From the NCBI GenBank assembly GCA_018350325.1, contig JAEVLN010000041.1:337290-401289 (forward strand): 64,000 bases of DNA. Direction: 5' to 3'. The stretch comes from Globodera rostochiensis. Taxonomy: Eukaryota; Nematoda; Chromadorea; Rhabditida; Heteroderidae. The notes under the pieces were generated by a model that was not told the DNA's origin, did no database searches, and saw nothing but the letters and a program-made list of their open reading frames with translations. The stretch's first letter is position 1. Every line of letters starts with the position of its first letter. Position numbers and translations under genes: made by a program. Shown piece by piece: positions 23,251-34,000 of this stretch.

Positions 23251-25142
23251 ATGTCCGTTTTTTTTCATGGCCACCAGCGTACCCATTCTCAAGCCCAACA
23301 GGTTTGTTTTCAAGGGCCATGGGAAGAAGTCGTCCACTCCCGAAATCCGAAAGAATTATTAGAATCTAATTAAAAAAGAAATTACACTAATACCGGAATT
23401 TAGGATTGTTCATCAAATCGCATTGAATTACTCCTTTTCCCTATTTGCACCGTTTGTTTAGTTGATCCCTTGTGGGCCTTCCGATCCGGATGATCTCTGC
23501 TCGACCGCGTCCCCTTACGACTCGGACCCTGTTCTGATTCCTTCCGGCGCCTTTCCGCCTGAGGACGACCGCCCCTTACCACCGGTAAACTCCCGGACAT
23601 TGCCAGGCGGTGGTTCTCTGGGAGCTGCGATGCGTTTCTCTACTTTGGGCAGTGACTGTTCTTCCTCTTATTACGGACTTCCCGGAGGAGTCGAAAGCGC
23701 GAGAGGGCCGGTCACGGCGAGGTTGGCTTTGGCTTGTTCGTCGTTATTAGTAGGGCTGCTCACGGTCGGTTAACCGAACCGAAACCGAAAACCGGATTTT
23801 TTGGCCCAAAAACCGAAAACCGGGGGTCGTAAAACTGGCCTAACCGAAAACCGGGGGTCGTAAAACTGGCCTAACCGAAAACCGGGGGTACCGGTTTAAA
23901 ACCGACCGTGAGCAACCCTAGTTATTAGCCACGGATTTTCTTTCCTCCTAACCTTCTCAGAAGGGTCCTTCGTGCCAACCTCCGTGTCGTTCTCGGCTCC
24001 ACGGCATTGGCTTTTCTTGGCGCTGTCCTTTTGGGTTTCGGCATTTGCGTGATGCTTTTCCCCAACGATATGGGTTTTTTGATTTTATTTTTTTAATGCA
24101 TTTCTAAAAATGCGTTTTTAGCACCAAAGTCAAAATTCCAAAAAAGGTTTTTTCTCTTTGAGTGGGTATCGTTTCTTTCGTTCCCAAACATTTTTGATAT
24201 AAACAAATGATGTCAGACAAATCTGGACCATCAAAAACGGTATTTTTTACTGTTGAGCATGCTTTATCGATAAATCGTGTAAATTTTTTAAGGTACGAAA
24301 CCAATTTTATTTTCAACATTCAAAAACCCCGAAAATCATTTATTGAATAGAATAAAAAAGGAGTTCAATTTTGGGGAAATCAAAAACTGGGGATTTTATT
24401 GTGGCCTTGGGTGCAATAGAGCTGAATTCGCTGTCGAGAGTTTTTTGTACGCATACGCTAAAAATACAACTAAAACTTTAAATCAATTCTTTTTCTGAAA
24501 AGTAAAAGGTGTGATCCTTTAGCAAAGTTATAAGCTGTTGCACAGGGCCGTACCCAGAAAAAAATTTTTGGGAGGGGGAATTTGAACCATCTGAGCTCGG
24601 CGCTCAAATGGCTTTTCCATCTGAGCGCCAAGGTATTTTATTTTAAGGAATTTTCAAAAAAGCAAATTTTTTTTTTATTTTTGATGGCAATTTGTTAAAA
24701 AAATTGTAAAAGTGAAAAACAAAGGGTCCCCCCTCTTGTTTTTTTTTTGTCAAATTTCATTTTGGGGGGAGGGAATTCCCCCCCCCCTTCCCCCCCCCCT
24801 GGTTACGGCCCTGCTGTTGCATAATATTGAGCAATATTGTGTGCTATTTGACGGTCCAGATTTGCCTGACATCATTTGTTATATGAGAAAACTGTTTGGG
24901 AACGAAACGTACTCGGGAACGAACTGAGTGGGAACGAAACGTACCTTCCCCTTTTCTTTGGCTTTGCTTTTAAAAATTCCCCTCGCACAGATGTGCACGG
25001 TTGGATTTTCCTGGTGGTGGGCGTGCTGTTCGCCATCCCCGGGTTCTACCACGTTTGGTACATCGGCTGCACTCTCTGCGGACGGTCCGGCTACAGCTTC
25101 GAGAACTTGCCAACCTTCACAAAGCCCAATCTCCCCTATTGA
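23251..25142 (+). CDS. TMEM134: TMEM134 homologue (TMEM134/TMEM230 family), 191 aa
   Basis: Four exons: 23251-23301, 23462-23721, 23961-24073 and 24991-25142, summing to 576 nt with consistent phases; human TMEM134 is 195 aa. The N-terminal half is hydrophilic, with a Ser-rich MRFSTLGSDCSSSYY segment like the human WSFSTISSS region. Two transmembrane helices follow: residues about 112-134 (LGSTALAFLGAVLLGFGICV) and 143-163 (GWIFLVVGVLFAIPGFYHVWY). The PGFYHVWYI and GRSGYSFENLP motifs are the family signature (PGxYHVxYI, GxxGFxFxxLP). It is a membrane protein of secretory compartments; molecular role poorly known. The start ATG is the first Met in a longer open frame, so a few residues could be added. 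Introns 2 and 3 each contain transposons. Its 3' end faces the astacin gene 300 bp away. Confidence 0.85.
23751..23920. mobile_element. 170-bp hAT-like MITE in TMEM134 intron 2
   Basis: Ends TAGGGCTGCTCACGGTCGGTT and AACCGACCGTGAGCAACCCTA are inverted repeats, flanked by the exact 8-bp duplication GTTATTAG (23743-23750 and 23921-23928). The interior consists of tandem AACCGAAAACCGG units. The intron would be about 60 nt without it. Confidence 0.9.
24166..24950. repeat. Inverted-repeat element in TMEM134 intron 3, with a nested MITE
   Basis: The left arm (TTCGTTCCCAAACA...ACAAATGATGTCAGACAAAT, about 24166-24262) is complementary to the right arm (about 24830-24930). The right arm also has extra GGGAACGAAACGTAC copies. 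The MITE at 24543-24813 is inserted between the arms. Confidence 0.65.
24543..24813. mobile_element. 271-bp hAT-like MITE nested in another element
   Basis: Ends CAGGGCCGTACCCAG and CTGGTTACGGCCCTG, flanked by the exact 8-bp duplication CTGTTGCA (24535-24542 and 24814-24821). The interior has a tRNA-like GAGCTCGGCGCTC stretch and homopolymer G and C runs. Confidence 0.85.
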
Positions 25143-25442
25143 TCGGAGCCTCTCCCCAAATAGTCAGTGTCTCATTGTGTCCATTCATTCCGCTTGTGGC
25201 CATATCTTGCCAATTCAACAATCACTTACACTCTCACCCCCAAATCTCTTCTACCTCCATCGGACATTGAGTTTGTTGCATAATCAAACCATTTAAGCAC
25301 CTTCTTTCTATTCACATCACAGTCTTGTTTCCAAATTTAATTTTTATGGCAATTTGCTATTTCTTACATTATTCATTTTTTTGTTTTGCAAATGCTTTAT
25401 TGGATAAAGACGGTATGCAACCGAATGAGGCAAAAGTTCGTT

Positions 25443-28400
25443 TTAGTTTCGATTGGACATCTCTGTCTCTTTTTGGCCCTCTTCGAATTGCGTCTGGACG
25501 CATTTCCCGTTCAGTGCGTAGAATGGAGGGCAGCAGCTTGGTTGGGTGCACTGTGCCAACTGCTGGGCCATTTGTGAGCAGTTTTGGCTTGTTGCGCCGG
25601 CATCGGATTGGTGGCACAGTCGGCTCAGAAACAATATTTTATGGCAATTAGGCCGAATGGGACACGCGAGGAAATTGCATGCACTGGACTCGTAGGATTT
25701 GTCACTGTTGGGGTGGGGAAAGGAATGGCTTTTCCTCGGGGCGTGTCAGACCGAATCCTCACCTCAGGCACACCTCGCTCAAGCAGGTCCTTGTCCGACT
25801 ACGGATCCTTCGAAACGATGACAATGAATTTAAGAAGCTGATCTGCTGACCAACCCACAGCCTCCACAGGGACGTGAACAATCGCTCCACGGCCCCCACT
25901 CGCCCCAAATGTCTTTGCCCGGCAAAAATGTCTTTAAGCCAAGTGGAGTCGGTGCCTCCTCCGTTGTTCGGTTGCCTGTATTTGGGCCATTTAGGCCGCC
26001 CATTCGTTGGATCGATGCTGGAAGCCGAGCTGAAGCGAGAAATTGCACCAAAATGACCGTTGATCAGCAACTGACTTGCCCGGACGCGTATTTGGAAACC
26101 GATGTCTTGTGAGAGTTGGGCACGGAAGAGAATGGCCATTTGGTTGTGCTCCGAAATCAGTTGTCCAGCAAAGCGTTGATCGCAACAAAATCTAGGCAGA
26201 TTGGTGGGAGGGACCTTCTGGTCGAAGAATTATCACCTGGCCCCCGTGAGTCGCTGATCCGTGGCCAATTTCAACTCAACGTAATCCAAACAAATGTTGC
26301 CACAAAACATTGAAAAGTCGTTGATGAACTCGGCCATAACTCGCGTTCCCTGTGGAGAGCGAACGACCCAATTGCACTGCTGCCCCACCTCATAGCCATC
26401 CTTGGAATAGCCTGGGGCAAAGCCGATCACTGATGGAAAGTCCTCGGCCAAACCCACCGGGCGATTCCAACTGTTCCCAAGTGTCAAGCTCCAGACTCAG
26501 ATCCCCGCCACAAATCGCATCTGACCATCATAGGGGAGGACAATGCCAATGCCAATGCCACCCCCACCCCCCTCCCCCCCCAATTCCCCCCCAACTCACT
26601 TCGCGACTTCTGGGCCCTTTCACATTTGCTCCCACCATATCCGCTCGGACAAATGCATTCAGAACACCGCGACGGATTGGAATAGCCGTCGTTTAAACAA
26701 TGTGCTTGAGAAGATGAGTGCTGGTCGGAGTCGGATGATGCGCCGACCGACTGAAGTTGCGGGATCCCGCCACATTTATCTGATCTAAGCAATTTGGGTG
26801 AGCAAAAGAAGTACATTTGTGACTGATTAGTTCACCGACCCGCACAATAGGCCTTATTGACAGCCATCACCTGGAGAATTGGGTTTGTACAGAGGAAAAG
26901 TGAGGAGAGAGAGGAACAAACGTCATAAAAGGCGAGGCGATCCCTTAATTATCCTCGGGAACAAAATTCTGACAGTTACAGCGACTGATTGACTGACCTT
27001 TGTCCGATGGTCGATTGGAAGAGCATGTTCCTGAAAAAGTGCATAAATTTCATTAAAAGTTAGCAACTTAGCGATCAGAGTTTGGCTCGTTCCGTCGGAG
27101 CTGAAGGCGGTCGAGCCGTAATGCCTTTAGCGGATGGGAAATGTTAGGGTCAATTACACTTTGGCACGGCACTCACATCACCGAGCCGTAATCATAGGGC
27201 AGTCCCAGTGTCAGAATCTCGTCGTCGTCGCGAAGCTGGAAGTCGGCCATGTAGGAAGGCAGAACAAACTCCTGAAACCTTTTAAATGGGCGCTTTCTCA
27301 CCATGATCGATGAATCAAAACGGCTCATTATTAAATTTATTGATGGACTCACTTTTTCCACTTGAACATATTTCCACGCATCCGGACGTGACTGTTCATG
27401 CCAAAGACCTAAACATTTATTCCCATTTTTGGTTTATGAACGTTGACGGCACCCAACACGTGGCCAATTTCATGCTCGACAATGCCAAGCTTAAGAGTTT
27501 GTATGTTTCAGGGCAAGTGCCAACGGCATTGGCACCCTTTCGCAGCCGCTCCCAATGGACACGCCCTGACGCCCCCCGTAACGGCCAATCATCGAATAGC
27601 ATCTGAGGGAAAGGAAAAGCTAATTGGGCAATTGGGAGGGAGGGAAGCTTCAAATAACCCTCCGCCCTTGAAGAAGTCCACAAAGTCTTCCTCTTCCCCA
27701 GTCGCCGATGGCTCCCGGTCTAAGTGCTCAAATGTAACGCAGGTGTTATTCTCCCAATAGGCTAAGGCATTCGCAATTTGTTGAATGGCCATTAAATCTG
27801 AAAGTCCAAAACGAGAAAATACAAAAAAATGAATTACTAATTAATTACCAAGTGAATCGTGCAAATGAAATTTGATTGGCATTCGTTGCCAAAAAGTGTC
27901 CGGGTCGGCACTGATACTGCGCTTTGAGGACGGTGGGCGTGGGAGGGCTTGAACGTCTTTTTGGCGATTATTTTGCACTTTTTTAAGTCTCGTTAGAATG
28001 GCTTCAATTTGTCGTTCACTTAAGAAAATGTCGCCTAAAGGGATGTTGTTGCCGTCTTTCATTGAGCCGCTGCAGAAAACACTGACCTTCGAAAAGGACA
28101 GGTGCCATTAAAGCGCTGACGTTGGGCTGGGCCGGACTAATCGACACCGGCCTCACTTTGTCCGCTTCATTCTGTGGATGTACTGTTATGACCGCCCTCA
28201 CCTGTCCCCTAACTTACGTCGTGGCTGAAAGTTCTGTGTCCGTATTCCTTGCGATGCACAAACTCTTTGGCTTTTGCCAATTTCTCTTCCAAATTTACAA
28301 TTCTGCTCCCACTCATTTTGGCAAAATGCAATCTCAGCTCCTCAAAAAGAGTCTTTGGCGGTTCGTGCCAATTGTCGGGGACGTGCCGCCGAAGGTCGGG

Positions 28401-28499
28401 AAATGGAGTACGGGAGAGGAGGGGATGAGCAGCGACAGACCGGCGGGAGAAGAAGCTCATGAGGAGGCTGACCAACAGCGGAAGGAAACGTGCGAACAT
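25443..28499 (-). CDS. Astacin metalloprotease with EGF, CUB and TSP1 domains (NAS-33 to NAS-37 type)
   Basis: The start at 28499 gives a signal peptide ([20 protein letters not shown]). The propeptide spans exons 28218-28499, about 28085-28155 and 27850-28039, ending in a basic cleavage site, PSSKR. Catalytic domain: [15 protein letters not shown], then [17 protein letters not shown] (zinc site HExxHxxGxxH; 27385-27474, interrupted by an intron), and the Met-turn YDYGSVMHY near 27175. Next come an EGF domain ([23 protein letters not shown], about 26625-26790), a CUB domain ([13 protein letters not shown]...[12 protein letters not shown], 26233-26460), and a thrombospondin repeat ([18 protein letters not shown], near 25890) with a cysteine-rich tail ending at 25443. 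In C. elegans proteases of this build work in cuticle collagen processing and moulting (DPY-31, NAS-36/37); a cuticle role here is inferred. Internal exon borders are approximate. Confidence 0.9.
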
Positions 28500-28850
28500 T
28501 GGGGGAAAGCAGCGATCGCGTGAATGGGAGGATGGAGATGAAGCAATGCTTAGGGAATCATTTGGGATAAGCCTCTGAGCTGGACTGATCAATTTGTTGC
28601 TCTGTCGCAAAGAAAAAGTCGACCAATTTTGGAAGGCTCGCCAACAGACGCTGCTTAATCGGTCGGTCGGTTGGGGGGGGGGGAGCAAAATGCGCAGCTA
28701 ATTGACCAATCTCTCGGATCGTCACGACAGACCCATCACTTTTAATTGATTCGTTTTATCTGTGAAAATAAGCCAAAGGCACTTTTTGCGCACGCATCAA
28801 GACCGGACTCGATCAGACCATAATATCATTTCCCGACGCGAACTCGCTGC

Positions 28851-29715
28851 TCACTTCTTCCGGAGCGCTGCTGCTCGATTCCGCGATGGTCGACAGCCTT
28901 TTCTGGACGGAGTCGGTCCCCTCCTGACTGCACGACCTTGACGTGCCCTGTGCGAATGTTTGTGCTCCTTCGGACTACTTGACCTGATCCCGGCAACCTG
29001 TTCGGCGTGGTCATAGCTTTTTGTCGCTTCCTCCTCCTCGTCGATGCCGTCCGCAACCCAAGCCATCCCCCGCCACACTTGGTGCATAATGTGCACAGCT
29101 GGCGCTAACATTGCCACCGTGGCACGCGATTCGTGTCTTCAGGGGAATGATCTGATTTGTGAGGGAAAGTCCAACCCGTGAACCGACCTGAGATGAAGCC
29201 CGCTTCCGCCGGAGGCACTTTGATTCTGACCGTTGGGGGCAACTCCGACTTGCATTGCCATCATTCTGTCAAATTAGGCGAGTTCGTTTCCAAGTCCATT
29301 TGGACTCTGTCCAACACATTACCGTGACCGAATCCCATTCATTTCAGGCGATGAATGAGCTGCTTTATCAAATTGTGTGGGGCTCGGATACATTTCCTGA
29401 AAGATTCGATTGGTGCACTGATTCATTGAGTAGTGGCCAATTGCCTGCAGCATAAGGCAAAAGTTGGAGTACCAGACGGGGTTGGGACACGCGTTTGGGT
29501 TGGCCACGCAGAGAGCGCAGGCGAGCATTGTTCCTGAGAGAATTGGTGAGAAGGCAATTAAGCTGAATTAAGCGGAGGGGCGTGGGCGGACCGACGATGC
29601 AGAGGAGGACAATGTAGAGACCGAAGTTGTACGTGTCGAGGTCGATGATGGAGAGGCAGACGCAGCAGAAGATGACCAACAGAAGGACGAGGATGGAAAG
29701 GCACGCATAAAACAT
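28851..29715 (-). CDS. Orphan 232-aa protein with two N-terminal transmembrane helices
   Basis: Four exons: 29592-29715, 29323-29533, 29188-29265 and 28851-29136, summing to 699 nt with consistent phases. The ATG lies 7 nt after TTTGCTTAG. Residues 4-25 (ACLSILVLLLVIFCCVCL) and about 31-52 (FGLYIVLLCIVGTMLACAL) are hydrophobic helices. They are followed by a cysteine-containing region (NPNACPNPVWYSNFC, MNQCTNRIF), a small acidic stretch (DGIDEEEEATK) and a strongly basic His/Arg/Lys C-terminus. I do not recognise the family. It lies upstream of the astacin gene on the same strand, 351 bp away, close enough for an operon. Confidence 0.6.
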
Positions 29716-31014
29716 CCTTTCTTCTAAGCAAACAAATTGGGCGTCCGACTTTAACTGAACTGGTGATGTGCAGAGACCAATCGGTCAGGTCTGGGACATT
29801 GCGGGTCGTGGTACGGTTGAAGTTGGTGGGTGGTTTGGACGGACCGGGAAAGTCCGACTCGTTTTTGGCCCAGACAAAGTCAATTTCCTCCCCCTCTCCC
29901 CGCTGCTAATGACCATCATAATTTGTTGTTGACCATGAAATAATAAAATGGAAACGCAGGCCATCTCAGAAATTGAAGGGGAGGGAGGAACCATTAAGCA
30001 GAGTTGGGAAGCCCTTCGTGCACATTAATTATTTAGGCTCCACTCGGCACGGCACCATTCATTGCCCTTCAGAAAGCAGACACAACGGCAGAAGGGACGG
30101 GAGGGGAGGGAGGGGGGGGGGGGGAGGGGGGGGGGATGAACGGATGTCGGCAGCGATGAACGGAAGAATGGGAGTGGGATTTTGGCTGGGTTTGGAGTTG
30201 ACGCCAACGCCATAAGTCTTCTAAAGAATTGGTTAATTTGGCAAGAAAGGGGGGGGGAGGGGGTAAAAGACAATTTGTACAGGAAAAGTGCCAGTTTGGT
30301 GGAGGCGCTGGAAGGGCTTTGGGAAGGGGGGAGGGAGGGAATTGAGTAGCTAACGAGCCGGAAGGGAAGAAGAAGAGAGACGATGGAAGAAGGCACAAAT
30401 GACGCGCAGAATGGGCGAAGGCAGAAATTCGGGAAGGAGGGATTTGTCATTAGCAGAAGTGCCCGGAGGGGTTAATCTCGGGTGCTCGCAGAGTGGGGGA
30501 GGGATTAATTGAGGGGAGAGAAAGAGGAAATTGGGCAGAGAGTGAACAGGGAGTGCAGAGAGAAGAGACGGGCCAAAGCTTTTTGTTGCGCGTCCTCCAA
30601 ACAAAAGTTTATGGAAGAAAAGTGAAACAACGAAGGGACGAGGACAGAGACATACAAAGAGAGGCATTTTTGGCAAAATCCAATTAGCAAAAAAAAGGGG
30701 GGGGGTGGGGGGGGGGTGCCGAACTGTGAGGGCGGGTGGGCCAAAGCAACGGCATTAGCAATGCGCTTCCAATTATTCCGCCAGAATGGAGATTTCAATG
30801 GATGTTTGGCTTTCCTCCGCATCCGCTTAATCATATTCCAGCCACGTCCCGGCATTTGTGCCCTTTTCCGTTCCCCTGCCCAATCTCCGCCTCCTTCCTC
30901 CGTCGTCCGCCACATCCTCTTGAATCCGTACGGTTCTCCCTGAACTCGGCGGCTACAGTATCTAATCGCCTCCATCGTACCCTTTCCTACCTTTTCTGCG
31001 CCTCTTCGGACTGT
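29716..31014. other. Gene-poor purine-rich interval
   Basis: The plus strand from about 30080 to 30710 is strongly purine-biased, with G runs at 30110-30138, 30250-30260 and 30697-30717. Open frames on both strands here are Pro/Ser- or Gly/Arg-rich and look compositional. A minus-strand stretch at about 30730-30960 (KRMRRKAKHPLKSPFWRNNWKRI) could be the last exon of the LDLa gene; I could not confirm it. Confidence 0.35.
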
Positions 31015-34000
31015 CTATGTCCGCAGCACCACCCAATGCCATCCCATCGACATGTTCAGGCTCTCCCAAGTCCAAGTGTGAGGGTGTCTTGCGCAAAACC
31101 CCCCAATCTTTATGTGGACTCGAATCCCACTGTTTTCTACCAGTGATGCATCCTGAAAGAGTTCAAGGAGTTCGGTGTGTATTTGCTCTTTACCTGAATG
31201 TACTCTCTGCTCCAACCTTTCCAAAGACCGGGCCATACTTCCGTCGCTTAACTCTGTCATTTCACGAAACAGAGGCGATGCTGGCAAATCGGGGTCCGGC
31301 TGTGGGCTGATGTTCCAAGGCTTTCTGCTGGTGATACATCCAGAATGGACCTGATAATGAAAGGCGATTGATCAATGGAAAGGAAAGACATGCCAATTGT
31401 GCCCACCCGTTCTTCGAGTTGGCATTCAATTGAACGCAATGTTTGGCCTTCCTTTCGGAAATGATCGCTTCTTCGTTTTGCATAATCTTCTAATTGTAAG
31501 CCAACGGGTGAAAAACAGCGTCTGAGGCTTTTTTCCCAATAGGCAGCGGCCTGAGAGGTGGACGGCAAATCCGGGTCGAACATCGGAGTTGGCACGCTTT
31601 TCTGGGACATTATCATCTTTCGAACTGAAGGATTAAACATCAAGAAGCAACTCGACCGACGACCCCCCCCCCCCACCTTTGGCGGCAGATCGCTCATCCC
31701 TCACCAACCCCTGATGTGCCCCCGGGGGCGTCACTTGGCACGCTCTCTTCTGTGCCGCCTCCTCCTTCCCTCCACCTCCTCTCACAAATGCCGCTCGCCT
31801 CCGCTGCCCTGTGACGGATCTGTCCCCTCTCTTCCCCCCGCCCTCCTTTCTCTCGTCCTCCGGCTGCTCTCTCATCCGCCCCATTGTTCTCGCTTCCTCC
31901 CCCCTCCGCCACCTCTGTCTTCTCTCTTCCAAAAGCCGCAACTTCCTCAACCGCTCATCTTCTTCCTTTCCCATTCGCCCTTTGACCACCACAAAATCGG
32001 CGGTCCCTTCTCTGATCACAGCCGGACTCTTTGATAAAATCGGCTGGCTGATTGCCTTCCCATACAATCGTCCCCCATTCGCTGGAAGGATTTAATGAAT
32101 GAATGAAACATTTACACAACCGAAATTTAAATACTTTCAAAAAAACGACGTTTAAATGGAAAATGCTGTTTAGGTGGAGGAAGTCGACCAGCGTCATCGA
32201 AGAAAGGCCTTCGGGAAATGCCGATGCCATCGGGGAGGGGCGGCATCACAAATCCAATGTTCAGAGTGCCTTCGCGCAAAGTCTTCAAAAGGATGAGCTT
32301 TCTCGTTTCCCGCTGCTCTTCCTCTGGCTCCCCTTCTTGTTTTGTCTCTTCCTCGTGTTCTTCCATTACCTGCTAAATTCTTTTTGTTGAGTGAGGGGTT
32401 GCCTAAGTCCGGAAGACTATCCGGAAGCAGAATCGATTGAAGGAACCGACATCCGGATCAGGGATGGGCGCGGCGCACTGCCCGAAGCCGAAGCTCGAAG
32501 TTCGAAGCCCAAAATACCCGAAGTTTCGCAAAGTTCGAAGCCGAAGTTTTTTAAAAATTTTCTGACGGAATTTGAAAACGAAAATCCGGACCCTCCAAAA
32601 AGTTCGGATTCTGACCGAGCCAAAATCCACCGGAGGAACCGGAATGAGGGACGGGGGGGGGGGTCCGGCGGCGCCGCCGAAAAAAATAAAAATTTTTGAC
32701 TCGAATTGTTAAGAAAATTGGTCCTCAATATCATAATATTACGTTTATTGGTAGATTTTTTTAAAGTGATCTGAACAAAAATGTAAAATTTTATGATTAA
32801 TACTTTTTATAAAGGAATTATTAGAAAGAATAAAAAATGAATTTTACTCGGGGAGTTGAACCTCCGATAATTAAGTTAAAAAGTATTAAATTACGGATTT
32901 TTAATTTTTGTCAATGTATTTTTCAAATATTTAAATAAAATTCTGTAATGAATTCTCACCAAAAATGCCATCTTTAGGGGTGTGTTTTACCCGAAACTTT
33001 GGGTATTTACCCAAATCACGAAGTTCAAAATCCCCCAAGTTTCGCCCATCCCTGATCCGCATGTGAAGAACCATTATTTGCGAAGACCCCACCCATAGAG
33101 TCAGCACTTTGTCCTCCTGCTTAAGGGATACGGAAATTGTTCAAATCCCGGACAAAAGCCGGGTAGGGGAAATTTCAGGTTCAGTTCCAATCCCACTCCA
33201 CTCAATCCTTCTGAAGAGTTTCCTCACTTCTTCGCGTTCTTCTGCTTCCCTCCGCTTCCCCGACAGTCCCAAATTTGCGTCCAGCTCCTCCTCCCCCTTG
33301 GTGGCCCCGTCCCGGCCCTCCCGCTGCCCTCCTTGCCCTACTCGCCCACGTTGAGTGATCGCTTCTTCCATTCTCTCCTCAACACTCTTCTCACGCTTTT
33401 TGAGCAGTTCTTCCAACGATTCCGTCACACTTCCCTTCCTTCCTGCAACTCTACGATCACTGCACCCGCTCCCCCCCCCCCCCCCCGCTCACTTTCTATC
33501 TCCAGAGATCCGTACTTCGAGAATTGGTCCCCAAGGATCTTGTACTGGTCCCAAATGGTCGGCGTGCCGATACGGGAGGCCGCACTCTTTGGCCTCCCCA
33601 GTTCCTCTGCCTCTCTCTCCGCCCCCTTTTTCTCTTCCTCCACTCTCTCAACCTGTTCATGCACCTCTACCTCCGTCGTCTGCTCCACTACCTCTTCACT
33701 CCTTGTCGTCGTTCCGTCTGCCGATTGCACTGACCCTTCTCTCGCAGTTGGCAACATTATCACACCCGTCTCTGAACTGCTCGGCACCGTCGAAAGTTCC
33801 GTCTGCTGACGACGAGCTGTCTGCTTGTCTGACAGTCTCGCCTCCTCCTCCACTCCCTCCTCCTTTTCTTTCTGTTGCTGCTCTCTCTTCAGCAGCTCTT
33901 TCCCTCCCGTGTCACCCTCCTCCACAATTAAATATTCCTCCGAATCCGATGGCATTAAGCGATGCGAAGAATGAATGGTCGCCTGCTGACCAAATCCATT

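Noticed and set aside
23581..23602. Possible 22-nt intron (GTAAACTCCCGGACATTGCCAG) in TMEM134 exon 2
   Set aside because: Its removal would shift the frame and spoil the in-phase 191-residue product.
30025..30450. Pro/Ser-rich minus-strand ORFs
   Set aside because: They reflect the purine-rich plus strand; no motif, splice sites or start support.
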